Source: Mytilisepta virgata
Lineage: Eukaryota > Mollusca > Bivalvia > Mytilida > Mytilidae
Assembly: GCA_028015205.1 (NCBI GenBank)
Contig: CM051512.1
Coordinates: 4,648,755-4,712,754, forward strand
Reading direction: 5' to 3'
Length of the DNA stretch: 64,000 nt
In this document: piece by piece, positions 48,359-59,535 of the stretch
How the letters are laid out: every line of letters begins with the position of its first letter
Position numbering within the stretch: position 1 is the stretch's first letter
Translations under genes and position numbers: made by a program
The notes under the pieces: generated by a model
Told to the model about the DNA's origin: nothing
What the model saw: the letters and a program-made list of their open reading frames with translations, nothing else
Databases searched by the model: none

Positions 48359-49087
48359 TATTTATATGAGTTTATCCAATGATTGTGTCTGATTTGTGTC
48401 AGGTGAATATGTGTTTTTGATATGCAAATTAGTTTTTGGCGGTGAAATTGAACAGATTATAATTTTCATTCTAGCCGTGGACTTCGTACAGTCAAAACTT
48501 CCTTTCTGATATATATACATGTATTTTAATTTGCCTGTTATTTATTTTGATATATTTAGAATAAAAAACAATGATGAGTTTCGGCATCATAACCTTGAAA
48601 CGGAACTTGCATTGCCCCATAACCCAGGTTTCCAAATTATATAATATTTTTGGTGAATAATAATAATACTAAGGAAAGTATAGAATTTTGCGCAAACCCA
48701 AAATAAAGTTCCAGGTACAAATAACTTCACATTTTCTCGCCATGCACGAATTAAGTTCTAAGCCTAGAAGTTTATATACACGGAGGTCTAAGTCAAACCT
48801 AGAATGATCTACATTGTAGAGAGGAAGTGATTACTTTATACGGATGTCTCGAAGCACCGGATATGTCGAGGTTTTCTTTCAGTCCCGTGGACTTCGACAC
48901 ATCGGAGTATCACTGTATATCAAACTGTGTTGAAGACCAACTACCGTAATATTTTTAATTTTCTATTTACTCCTTGGGAAACGATTTAAGGACGCTCGCT
49001 GGTCATGTTTTGGTCTTTTTGTCAGATTTTCGGAATCCTCGGGTTTTATCAATTTCTTAAACATGAAATTTTATGCCCATGAACCCC

Positions 49088-49139
49088 CACTTTTTATACG
49101 ACCGCAAAATTTTTGCGGTCGTATATTGGTATGACGTTG

Positions 49140-49174
<35 letters not shown>

Positions 49175-49937
49175 CGAAGACATTTGGTTTTCGCACTATA
49201 ACTTTAGTATAAGCTAATAGAAATCTATGAAATTTAAACACAAGGTTTATGACCACAAAAGGAAGGTTGGGATTGATTTTGGGAGTTTTGGTCCCAACAG
49301 TTTAAGAATTAGGTTCCAAAAAAGGGCCCAATAAGCATTTTTGGTTATTATCTTGGTGTAAGGGAGGTAATCCAAACACATTTAAAGTAAAATGTTGTGT
49401 ATGATTCGATTACCTCCCTTACAAGTCGTAAATTATGTATAAAGAAATTGGGGGGGGGGGGGGTGAAAACAAAATTGGGGGGGGGGTAAATGAGAAATTG
49501 GGGGGGGGGGGCAATTTTTTTCTCATTTCAGATTTCAGAAAGTAAAAGGAAAATTTTTTTTGCAAAAAAGGGGGGGGGGGGTACAATAATTTTTATTGTT
49601 TTTTGTTTTTTTGGGGGGGGAGGGGGGTCAATGTGCAACTTCATAGTGTATTGCACAAAAGCAAAACAATTATTTGGGGGGGGGGGGGGCAATTCGCCAC
49701 GGCATATCGTATTGCACAAAAAGCAATAAATTGAATATAAATTCAAATCATATGGCCAATTCTGAGTTCTTTGATTACAGTTATTCTGTGTCAGAAACCT
49801 ATTATGTGTCGAATATTTAATTACAATCCAAATTCAGACCTGTATCAAGTGCGAATATTGTGTTCATTTTTGCCCCAATTGTTCAGGGTTGGAGCTCTGC
49901 GGTCATATCCAGCTGCGCTCAGCGAAGCAATTTATTC
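49088..49937. mobile_element. ~850-bp element nested in the TTAA MITE
   Basis: It interrupts the MITE exactly where the intact copy is continuous (CCCCCACTTTTT | CTTTTATAATTC). It begins with a 13-bp-arm inverted repeat ATACGACCGCAAA...TTTGCGGTCGTAT (49097-49125) followed by (GTC)n at 49142-49173. It ends with GCTGCGCTCAGCGAAGC near 49909-49925. It carries several G runs (49450-49690) and a small insertion with 14-bp TIRs (TAAGGGAGGTAATC, 49358-49421). No coding capacity: poly-Gly/poly-Pro frames are artefacts. Confidence 0.7.
49097..49173. repeat. Hairpin plus (GTC)n trinucleotide repeat
   Basis: A perfect palindromic stem around AAAATTTTT is followed 16 bp later by about ten GTC units. It produces an Arg-rich spurious frame on the minus strand. 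Confidence 0.85.
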
Positions 49938-50340
49938 TTTTATAATTCAATCATATATACATTAAAATGGTATTTGACAAAATTTTATGAAATCCTTTTT
50001 ATTTTTTCATACATCTTTGAGAGACTGAAGTTGTCAATGCAAAGGCAATGAAAAATCCAGAAAAACCCATTTCCTGCAAATTTTCAAGGCCTATAGCTCT
50101 AAAATGAACACATGAACCTCTATGTTTTCCTTGCTTATTTGTTTACTATTCATTTGTTCTCTCTGACTAAAACACCTATTTCAAATCCTATTTATTTCCT
50201 ATTAGACCAGCCATCATCCTTAACACTTATTGTGTTTGGACAACAAGGAATTACAAATTATTATAATCCTGAAAAAGAAAGGTGGAAAAGTCCAACTGAT
50301 TGAAAATATTATCGGCAGGCAGTAGTGATCACCTTTAAAT

Positions 50341-50472
50341 AGAATAGAGAATGGAAACGGGGAATGTGTCAAAGAGACAAGAACCCGACCACATAGCAGA
50401 AAACAGCTCGAGGCTACCAATGGGTCTTCAAGGCAGCGAGAAAATCCCGCACCCGGAGGCGAAGTCTTGTTA
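50341..50472 (+). repeat. Dispersed repeat (also 59845-59940 and 3815-3870)
   Basis: GGGAATGTGTCAAAGAGACA and the following ACCCGACCA...GCAGA are shared with 59860-59900, and AGCGAGAAAATCCCGCACCC is shared with 3840-3860. It is a short dispersed repeat of unknown class. Confidence 0.65.
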
Positions 50473-50654
50473 TTACCACGTGTTTCTACCATACCCAGAG
50501 TTAGTTTATTCCTAATATACATGTGTACAACTAGTAAATGCTTTTTCCTAGCAACCAGACACTGCAAGTAGCATGAATATAAAAAAGCACAAGCAAAATA
50601 TTTTATGGAAATAGCCATAATCCACCCAAAACTCTCCTCTTATTGTTTCTCGCC

Positions 50655-51050
50655 TAGATATTTTCAGGTTTTGTTTATAGCAGCACATTGTCTAAAGTCT
50701 GTTGTTTTCTTATTTTTGGGTTTTAAGGGAGCAACCATTTGATTTTTATAGGGGGGAGGGGGTAGGATCAAATTTGAAATAGAAAGGCAGGACCAGAATT
50801 TCGACGAAACAAAGGCAGGATCAAACATTTGATCCTAGCCCCCACCCCATAAAAATCAAATGGTTGCTCCCTAAAATCTGTTGTTTTCTTATTTTTCGGT
50901 TGCAAGGTCTAACGTCAGCTGTTTTATCTTTAGATTGATTTATAACATTATGAGATAGGATGTCTGCTGTTATATTATATTTATGTTTGTTTATAGCAGT
51001 AAAAGATCTGATGTCAGCTGTTTCAATTTGTATAGAGCTGTGTTTTTATT
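50655..51050. repeat. Decayed partial copies of claudin exon 2 start, with MITE inside
   Basis: The phrase GTTTATAGCAG followed by a GATGTCAGCTG-like block, which opens exon 2 (51061-51092), recurs at about 50671-50707, 50895-50960 and 50988-51020. The copies include TTTTCAGG- or TTTAG-like acceptors but are out of frame or interrupted. Confidence 0.55.
50726..50872. mobile_element. 147-bp MITE with ~46-bp terminal inverted repeats
   Basis: AGGGAGCAACCATTTGATTT at the left is the exact complement of AAATCAAATGGTTGCTCCCT at the right, and the match extends through a G-rich/C-rich segment. A larger degenerate relative lies at 32268-32500. Confidence 0.85.
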
Positions 51051-51055
51051 TTCAG

Positions 51056-51199
51056 GATGGTTTATAGCAGTGCAAGGTTTGATGTCAGTTGGGTTGGCGT
51101 TGTGTCTGTTGTCCCTACTTATAGCAACAATTTCTTTGTGTTGTCAGAAACAAAATTGTTCCCCTTCTGGAACCATCGCCGGGCTGCTTTTAACAACAT
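51056..51199 (+). CDS. Claudin/PMP22-like protein, shared exon 2
   Basis: 144 nt, preceded by TTTTATTTTCAG and followed by GTATGT, phase 1 at both ends. It encodes TM2 (VQGLMSVGLALCLLSLLIAT), a short cytosolic loop (CCQKQNCSPSG) and the start of TM3. It accepts either first exon without a frame change. The open frame read past its donor is not coding. Confidence 0.82.
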
Positions 51200-52820
51200 G
51201 TATGTATAATTTTTACAGAAATCAAAACATCTATTATTACATTTTATACCTTTAGATTTATATAGAAACAATGTGTTTAAAACAGTCCACCTTTTGTGAT
51301 ATTGCACAGTCATGATAGTAACAGTGATATTGCACGGTGAACTATTTTTTGGAAACAGGTTATTTCCAATTCATGCTCTTTAAAGTGAAATGTAATAAAA
51401 CAATTATAGCACTTCACTTTCAGATACAGAGGAAAGTGGCCCTATATACACCTTTAAGAGTGGTTGTTCAATAATACCGGATGTTGTTTTTAAATTAACA
51501 CTTGGGTTGCTAAAGTTTCCCTGAAGACGAAGATATTATGTTTTATACGTAATAGATCGATTGATTTTATAATCCAAAAAATGGCTGAAATTCATTTATG
51601 TTAGGCTTGTTATTCAGAGGAAAAAGTGAACAGCTGACATCTATATTAGGGAAACCAAAAGTCGGAAAATCATTTCCGGAATAATGATTATTTCCCTTTA
51701 TGGCCATTTAACATTTCGTATTAGTCATTATTTGGAGAATTAAATTTCTTTAAACCGGACATCCGTTTATTGTTCATATGGTTCATGGAATTGATTACAT
51801 AGTTATTATAAATTTTATTCATACTTCGTTAGTCTGTCAAATTGAAGGGTCGATAACTCCTGCAGAAGAAAAATGTATGAATCAATCTGGATTCAACCGG
51901 TCTATGAAATACAATGTAGTAATAATAATAACTAGAAAACTGTACTGTCGGAATCTACAATGATCCCCGCACCCCCTGTAAGTAGTTAGACAACATACCT
52001 ATAGTCAAAATATAAAACCTTATTCCCATCCAAAAATAGTATGCAATCTTTCTATATACTAGTAGAAATTAAATCAATAAACCTAATGAAAAATGAAAAA
52101 TAAAAAAAAACTTATTTCACAAGCTTAAACTTACATTTTTTTAAATTTTGGCCCGAATGTGAGCCCCCTGCTGTTTAAAAATCGATATAATAAATCCTTA
52201 TTGTGCAACTACATATAGTGTAGAACAATACTATATATAAGCAAAATACATAAATTGCAAAATGAAAGAAGTTAAGGTCACAAGCTTAAATTTCAAATTT
52301 TAAATTTCGACCCCTGTGGGCCCCAATTTTAAAAAATTAAAATTCTAAAACCTTATTGCACTCCTGCATGTGGTTTTTGACAATATTTATCTTAGCAATA
52401 GACATGTCATTCTGTACAACTGTTATTATCCCCGCACTTTCGAAGAAAATCCGGGGATATAGCGATTGTTTCCTTCCGTCCGTCCGTTACAATTTCTTGT
52501 GACTTCAACTCCTCATTCACTTTTGGGTTTAGGAATTTAATTTCTATATAGAATGGCTGCATACTACCTGTAGATGCGCAATAAGGTTTAAGAATTTTGA
52601 TTTTCTAAACAAGGGGCCCATAGGGGCCGAACTTTTTTTGAAAATTTTTAATTCAAGCTTGTGACCTAAACTCGTCTTGATTTTTTACTTTATGAATTTT
52701 ATTTCTATACAGTATTCTTATGCACCATATGCAGATGCGCAATAAGGTTTTAGAATTTAGAAAGGTTATTTTCACATTGTGTGTATTTAAACGTCGATCT
52801 TAAAAACTTTATATTTTCAG
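51200..52820 (+). other. Intron 2 of claudin-like gene
   Basis: 1621 bp. The part at 52130-52760 is a foldback repeat (listed separately). At 51200-52129 I see no further exon. Confidence 0.7.
52130..52760. mobile_element. Foldback repeat in intron 2
   Basis: The left arm (ACCTTATTGCACTCCTGCAT and GGGCCCC blocks) is mirrored by the right arm (GATGCGCAATAAGG, GGGGCCCATAGGGGCC) around a centre near 52435. The centre carries the GATATAGCGATTGT core also found in the satellite at 24-25 kb. Confidence 0.6.
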
Positions 52821-53005
52821 TTTTAGCAATGTGCGTTGCAGTGATTTTATTTGGAATAAAAGCTTCGCAAGATTTGGAGGTCAAAGTTGCTTTTGGTGAT
52901 GAGGAGAACGAAAGATTTGGTTGGTCATACTGGCTAGCGGCTGGCTCAGCCGCATTGTCACTAGCAACCTCCGGTGTTTATGGATGTGCCTCACGGATAG
53001 ACTGA
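52821..53005 (+). CDS. Claudin/PMP22-like protein, shared last exon 3
   Basis: It starts after ATATTTTCAG. The split codon T|TT gives Phe, then LAMCVAVILFGIKASQDLEV completes TM3 and enters extracellular loop 2. TM4 (SYWLAAGSAALSLATSGVYG) is followed by the short tail CASRID and a TGA stop. The tail is far shorter than that of vertebrate claudins and lacks their usual PDZ-binding ending. All three exons form one uninterrupted frame. Confidence 0.85.
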
Positions 53006-53644
53006 GAGTGTACATTTTGTCCGTCTCTATTTGCCCATTCCATATATGTATGGACCAGTATAACTATTTTTCGATTTGTAAACCATTTTTTTTAATATAG
53101 CAAGATATTTGAAATTCTTCCGATGTTAAATGGTCTTTTGTTCCATGGGATTTCCCGTGGCACAAGCCAACATTATACAAGGTCGTGTTTGGCGTCAGAT
53201 CTAGTTGAACCTAGAAGTAAATAATATTACTACTTAAAAAAAAGAGTTCTGGGACTTAGCAATTGTTTTTAGATATGTATTTTCTAGTTTGATTGAAGTA
53301 GTTGCTAAAGAAATATATAGAAAAATGTAACGGATTGAATCCGATAAACAAATTATGTTTTGTTTTGTTCAAGCATTTTTGACATATGTAAATACTCATT
53401 CTTTGTAGAGAAATATGGGAATTCGAGGAAAGAAAGGTAGTAAAGGCTAGTTTTTGTGTCTTTCCCAGAATGGATTTATTCATTTTTTTGTTTATATAGC
53501 ATCTACCCAGAAACAAATTCAAAGTACTCATTAATATGTTCAGAATGAGATATATTTTTTTGTTTACACAATGTATATAGCATCTACCCATAAAAAAATT
53601 CAAAATATTCATTAATATGCTCAGAATGAGATATATTAGTTGGT

Positions 53645-54400
53645 TATCTCCCTTAAATCAGTTGCCAAGGTAGATAATGTAGATAACGGTAATTGTCTCC
53701 AATTGGAGAAGAGTGCTATAGGAAGGCAAATCTTATTATCTCTCCTGAACTGGGTAACTTGGTTCAGAAAGATTACTAATCTTGTTCATGGTTCTCATTG
53801 AAAATACTCGGATTACAGATTATTAAGTGGGTTATTTGGAGAAACACTGATATTCCGAAATTAATCGAAATTGTGTCCCGTTGTAAAAGAGAGCTATAGG
53901 AAGGCATTTGTTATTATCTCCCTTGAACTGGGTAACTTGCTTAAGAAATTCATGTTTCTCATTGAAAATATTCGGATAATTACAGGTTTTAAGTGGGTTA
54001 TTTGGACAAACGCTGATTCACCGGGCAATATTCCGAAATTAATCGTAATTGTCTCCCGTTGTAAAAAAGAACTATAGGAAGGCATATTTTATTATCTCCC
54101 TTAAACTGGGTAACTTGTTAAAGAAATTCATGTTTCTCATTGAAAATATTCGGATAATTACAGGTTCTAAGTGGGTTATTTGGAGAAACGCTGATTCACC
54201 GGGCAATATTCCGAAATTAACCGTAATTGTCTCCCTTTGTAAAAGAGAGCTATAGGAAGGCACTTTTTATTATCTCCCTTGAACTGGGTAACTTGCTTAA
54301 GAAATTCATGTTTGTCATTGAAAGATAATTACAGGCTTTAAGTTGGTTCTTTGGAGAAACACTGCTTCACCGGGCAATATTCCGAAATTTAACGAGACAA
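53645..54400. repeat. 178-bp tandem repeat, ~4 units
   Basis: CTATAGGAAGGCA recurs at 53716, 53894, 54072 and 54250, exactly 178 bp apart. Units contain AACTGGGTAACTTG, ATTCATGTTTCTCATTGAAA and CACCGGGCAATATTCCGAAA. The parallel open frames on both strands (53871-54263) come from the repeat. It lies 640 bp beyond the claudin stop. Confidence 0.93.
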
Positions 54401-54757
54401 ACTGTTTAAAAAAAATGTTATAAGTTACTGTTACATTAGAAAATGTTATGTTTATTTTATAAGATTTTACCCGTTAGTTTATGTGTCAATTTGGAGACTT
54501 AATGATTTTCCTATAGTAGCTTTGTTTTTTGTTAAAATTTATATTTCAGATTGAATTGACATAGAACATTTTATTTTTTATTTTATTTGATATTATATGT
54601 TATGATTAATGTTTTTTTATTCTAACATTGTTTACTCATATCTCTGTTTACTACATACACTATATAATGAAATATCTAGGTAAAAGTTTAGGGTTCAAGT
54701 TTTTATTTGACAAACAAGGGTATGTGAATACAAGTAACAATGCATGAAGTAAATTTC

Positions 54758-55138
54758 TCCTATTCCTCACGTGTTTAATCGGTTGGATAAAAATACATAA
54801 TATGTTTAACCACTTTCCGGCCGGTGATTAAATTTCTACGTGGGAATTACCGCCTTTTTTTTCTACAGATATTAGAACGATAAACTAGAGAAGTCCCGAA
54901 ATAACGTCTATGTAAACAAACTACATAGCAACGACATTTTCTTGAGGTTTCTGTCGAAAATCATAGGAGAAACAGATTCTCTTTCAATTTACTCGAGGGT
55001 TATGGAATTTCTCCATCATCCATAGTTTAATTTTAGATTTTAACACGCTCGCTAAAGGCTAGCATGTTGAAAATCGAAATTTAACTATCTCGGGAGAGAA
55101 ATTCCATAACTCACTCGTACCTGAAGGAGAATCTATAT
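54758..55138. mobile_element. Foldback element, copy 3
   Basis: Third member of the family at 27335 and 39219, with the same left half and inverted right half. Confidence 0.75.
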
Positions 55139-55382
55139 TTCTCTAACTTTCAGCTAATTTAACCGTCTCTCGATCCGTTGTGTAAAGATTGATAATCTCA
55201 CTAGTGACTTTTTAGTTCTTGGATATTGATTGGTCGAAATTAATTGTGACGTCGTGGGGATTTCAGAGAAGAGCCAACAAATTGATGACGTCGTGCACAT
55301 TAATCCGATGCCTTTGATCATAAATCATAAGATTTCAAAACGAACTGAAAATTAGAGAAATATCGTCTTATATTTTTACTTG

Positions 55383-55492
55383 TGGATTATCAGATTTCTC
55401 CAATATCGATGGTTAAATTACGGAACGTGTTAAAAAATTCGTAATTTAACTATCTCGATTGGAGAAATCTGATAATCCAACCGTAACAATGT
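55383..55492. repeat. Related inverted repeat
   Basis: GGATTATCAGATTTCTCCAA is mirrored by TTGGAGAAATCTGATAATCC, with GGTTAAATTACG facing CGTAATTTAAC. The ATTTAACTATCTCG motif is shared with the foldback family, but the sequence is distinct. Confidence 0.8.
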
Positions 55493-56595
55493 AAGAAGCT
55501 ACATGCATACATGGTATATTTGTGGACAATCAGTCAGTATATATACAGAATATCATATGAGTTTTTTCATATCATATCCCTTATTGATCCCAAGACACCA
55601 ATATCACGCCGAGAATCTTACACTTCTTAACCAAAAACAACATTCAAAGAGGACTTTTTGGTTTTCACAATTAAGTTAATTATGGAATTTAACATTATTT
55701 GTTTAAAGTAATACTATGTCGAGGTAAAAATTTTCTTCTCTCCAATATGAAAAAAAAATTGCACTCTAAAAGATAATGAATATGTAAGCTGGTTGTAAGT
55801 GTGTTTGTTTTTATTGTTGTACCGTTTGGGATTTTTTTTGTCTTGGTGTAAAGTTTAAGCCAACAAACAACAAATACAAGACACAAGATACAAAATATTT
55901 TATTTTCCAAATTAGGCCACGGGGAGGGGGGGGGGGGGGGCGTGTACATTTAACAATAATGATTTTTTTCGCACATTTGGTTTCAGTTCAAACACATTTT
56001 TTTCACATAAAAAATGTTAACACATGACATATTTGTATATATTTCAAGTATGTAAAGTTCAAATCTTTGATGCGTAATTCAATGATCATGGCTACTCCGG
56101 AGATGTGGAAAATGTTCCTTTCCTAAGTTGATTTACAATTGATGAATCCAATTGATTGTTTAGCCGCTTCAAATACCAAGGGACGGTGCTCTAGGTTTAT
56201 GGACATGAAAAAGTCAAGATTTCAGAGAATCAAGCACAATTCATATCTAACAGTTAAAAACCGTCACATTTACAGCCAAATAATAATATTGTATGATTGA
56301 AAGTAGTGAAGATGTCCCTACTGCATCAGATACCAAGGGACGATGCTCAAGAAACTGTGTGATTCAAACACAGCCCTCCTCGTGTCCGATGCAGACAAGA
56401 GAGCAAAAAACGACCAGGGGAATCTTTCAAATGTCCAATAACAATGACCTCGGTAATTATCGACAAACTCCGCATTTCTATACTTGAGAAAAATATCTAT
56501 ACAATTCCTGCTTTAAATTTTTGCTTCAAATTATTTTAGGTAAAAAAGAAATATAATTTACGGTCATGATCTTTTATGGTCCAGATTCCTTCCTA

Positions 56596-56850
56596 AAGTG
56601 GGGCCTCGGTGGCCGAGTGGTATAGGTAGTTCGTCATGACTACTAATGATCACTAGCCTGTCAACAATCAGGTTTCGAGTTCGAATCTCACCTGTGGCGG
56701 GGCGTGTTGATAAAGATTGCCAATTTTCCTACCGAAGGTCGGTGGTTCTCTCCGGGTACTCCGGCTTCCTCAACCAATAAATACTGGCCGCCTCGAAATA
56801 GCCAAACGTGCTGAAAACGGCATAAACCCCGACCAAACAAACAAACAAAT
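56596..56850 (+). mobile_element. tRNA-derived SINE, family 4, full length
   Basis: The head GGCCTCGGTGGCCGAGTGGT has an A box and GAGTTCGAATCTC a B box (56677-56689), as in a tRNA-Ser/Leu-like sequence with a long variable arm. A conserved central part (GTCGGTGGTTCTCTCCGGGT, CTCCGGCTTCCTC) follows, and the tail is (CAAA)n at 56836-56849. The central part resembles SINE core domains shared widely among molluscs and other invertebrates. Confidence 0.88.
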
Positions 56851-57429
56851 CTTCCTAGATAAGGAGCAATAATAAATCACTATCCACATGCATTCTGTAT
56901 AATGTTGTAATAGTTTACGAGTTAGCTTTTCACGTACATCAACTTCTCAAGTATGCCAAGTGACTGTCACGTTACATATTCCTTCGTTTATATTATAAAT
57001 GAAATCGGATGTGTAGAATTTACTCTTTCATTTTCACGATTTAGTATGAAATATACATGATATCGTTTCATGTTCAAGCGAAAAATATTTGAATTTGTTC
57101 ACTCATGATTCGTATCCTCAGGTCATGGATAGCATGTTTAAGATTTAATTTTAAAACGATCATTTAGTCTTTTTCACGCCTATATCTGAGTAGTCTAATT
57201 GAAAAGAACCACATCTTTTGTTTTCCACAGAGTATTCACGTAAAAATCTTCGGTCTAGGTCACATAAGCTAGCTAAATAATGGGTACGTGCCTTTAAGTT
57301 ATGCATCGAAAGACACATTTTAATCTAGCCTACATTAAATGAATTCGAACTAATCAGGTGTCAGGTAATATTATAATGAAATAACAATTGGAGGATGGAT
57401 TTGTATAACATACCATATAATCCAGATCT

Positions 57430-57430
<1 letters not shown>

Positions 57431-57486
<56 letters not shown>
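57431..57486. repeat. (AT)n microsatellite
   Basis: About 28 uninterrupted AT units, flanked by CTCTTT and CAGATG. Confidence 0.97.
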
Positions 57487-57490
<4 letters not shown>

Positions 57491-57937
57491 TGACATCATT
57501 CTTATAGTTGATTACATGTAGTTTAGGCTGGAGTACCCTCGTGCTTCGCTTGCTTAGTTGCTGGTATTTTGTTACTTGCATTAACTATAAGATAAATTTT
57601 GAATTTTTTGTTATTTTCATCGCGAATATCTCAGTTCTTAAACTGTTTCTGCACCCGACGAGTTCTGGATATGCGTCAATGAGAACATATTTAGATCGAT
57701 AATGGCAAACTATAGATGTTAACAATTAGTTGGGACTGTCTGAAAATATAAAATATGATTCAATGTGTATTTTGTATTTCCTACAGTGGATATGGTATTT
57801 CTGATTTCTCGTTACATTCATAAACTAAAATTATATTCATGTGCATGTACAAGCATCATCTAAATGGGTTCCATTAAAAGTAGTTAGAGTTATCTTTCTT
57901 TGGTTGAGCTGATTTGAAATAATGTTTAACTAACTCA

Positions 57938-58265
57938 GGGACAAGATCAAAAGTTCAATGTAGGATAAAAAACTTAGTTCAAATAGTTTTGGGGTGGGGG
58001 TAAAAATCGCGGCAAGTTTTGTTATCCGACATCGATTTTCGGATTGAAAAATACAGATTTAAGTGATGTCCAAGTCAAAATACAGAACAAACATACACTG
58101 TTGTGGAAAAACAGGAGCCGTGATACAAAAAGTATACTCTCAAAGCATATGCCCACATTGGTCAATCAATTTTTCCCAAATTAAGTTAAAGGGGGGGGGG
58201 GGGGTCAGTGAAAAAACTATGTGAATTAAGTTTTTTATCCTACAATGAACTTTTGATCTCGTCCC
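57938..58265. mobile_element. 328-bp MITE with ~60-bp TIRs
   Basis: Left GGGACAAGATCAAAAGTTCA and right TGAACTTTTGATCTCGTCCC are inverted copies with one mismatch, and the pairing continues through GTAGGATAAAAAACTTA and a G-run. It has no coding capacity, and target duplications are not clear. Confidence 0.88.
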
Positions 58266-59325
58266 CTAATTTTTTGAAAGACATAGACATCGTTGTCAAT
58301 ACAAAGGATGAGTACTTCTTGTATTAACCAATAGCGAACACAACATAAACAATGTAATACGAATCTAATGAAGGTTCTTCCGGAAATCCTGATGTCATTC
58401 GGGGTTTTATGTTTGGACTTCAGATTGGTATTTGTGAACTAATTAAATAATAATAATAAAAAACCACGACAATGGAATCAAAGAAATAAAAACATGGAAG
58501 TGTTGGACTGTCAAATGGACTAAAACCCATAACGGGTAATAGTAAAAAAAAAGAAATCCCCCATCGTTCCGGTCAATATGGCCTTGTTCACTAGAACCTG
58601 AGAAAATAAAGGCGTGAGTTAATATCGTTATATCGTTCTAGTATTTGTTTTGTGTTGCTGTTGGCCTTGTTCTGCAAATTTTTTAGATGTTCAATATTTT
58701 AAAATCAAATACATGAGAATTATTACTCACAAGAATTTTAATCATCTGGATCTATTTCAAGATAAAATGTAGGATTTACAAAAATACATATAAAATTTGT
58801 CATTATGTTCAGTATGCAGTCTATATCTTGTTTTCCAGCTGTTTTAATTCGGTTTATTATACTCCACGTATATCATAGCTTCCAATATTTATAGGGCAAA
58901 CATAATTTACTGTTTGTCAGAGAAACTTTGATCAGTATTTTTGACGAATGGAGATAATGTAAACGTTAACAAAACATTTCTCACTCAATCATGTTACGTC
59001 AGTAAACATTCATAAACAGGATACTTTGTAATTTTTGGGTAATATCCAGATAACTGTCAAGAGAAAACGAAACGAAAGTGGGAAAACCAAACATTGTAAT
59101 CTGCAACGTCAACAAATTTAAAGGGAAATTCCAAATAAACAACAAAAAAAAAAAAAACCATTCAATTGTGTATTAAGATTCGATTGCACAAAATTAATGT
59201 TACGTGTTTGACATATAGCAAAAAAAAAAAAAAAAAAAACGCTCATTCCAATTCTAGCTTCGGCTCGAATTCAGTAAGGCGGGAGATATATATATGTTGA
59301 AGGATTAACTACAGTTTTAGGTGAA

Positions 59326-59535
59326 TACTGTAAATTCAGAAATTATTGCTTGCATTTATTATCGCGATTTTGTCATTTTAGACCAAAATGCGATTTTAAT
59401 TTTGGCGATATTGAGAAAAATCCCGCTTCATTCATATAAAAAATTTCAATATGTGAATTTAAATTATTGCGATTACAACCCTGTCACAATTTTCGCAATA
59501 ATAAAAACATTGCAATAATTTCCGAATTTACAGTA
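59326..59535. mobile_element. 210-bp MITE with 24-bp TIRs
   Basis: Left TACTGTAAATTCAGAAATTA and the complement of right TAATTTCCGAATTTACAGTA match at 23 of 24 positions over the full TIR. TA at each end is compatible with a TA target duplication (Tc1/mariner-like). The 65-aa frame inside is an artefact. Confidence 0.85.

Larger units (their letters stand above)
48986..50223 (+). mobile_element. TTAA MITE family 2, second copy, split by an insertion
   Basis: The left part 48986-49087 and right part 49938-50223 together match the 399-bp copy at 4896-5294 in order. It starts TTAAGGACGCTCG and ends CATCCTTAA, as in the intact copy. Confidence 0.8.
43057..51055 (+). other. Large intron 1 of claudin-like gene, packed with repeats
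   Basis: 8 kb between exon 1b and exon 2. It contains a decayed ribozyme repeat, G- and C-runs, a 206-bp duplication, a Helitron-like 3' end, nested MITEs and decayed partial copies of exon 2. At 43790-46786 I see only AT-rich DNA with homopolymers, including a C run at 45690-45711. Confidence 0.65.

Noticed and set aside
49490..49746. Gly-rich and Pro-rich frames
   Set aside because: They are translations of G runs in a mobile element on opposite strands.
53871..54263. Tandem paralogous small proteins (MCPVV/MSPVV, MPSYS)
   Set aside because: Frames occur on both strands at the 178-bp repeat period, with no start context, signal peptide or splice sites.
56293..56487. Possible exon (64-aa frame, GTAATT donor near its end)
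   Set aside because: No family recognised and the acceptor is weak. A neighbouring similar phrase (ATACCAAGGGACG) at 56175 suggests a repeat.
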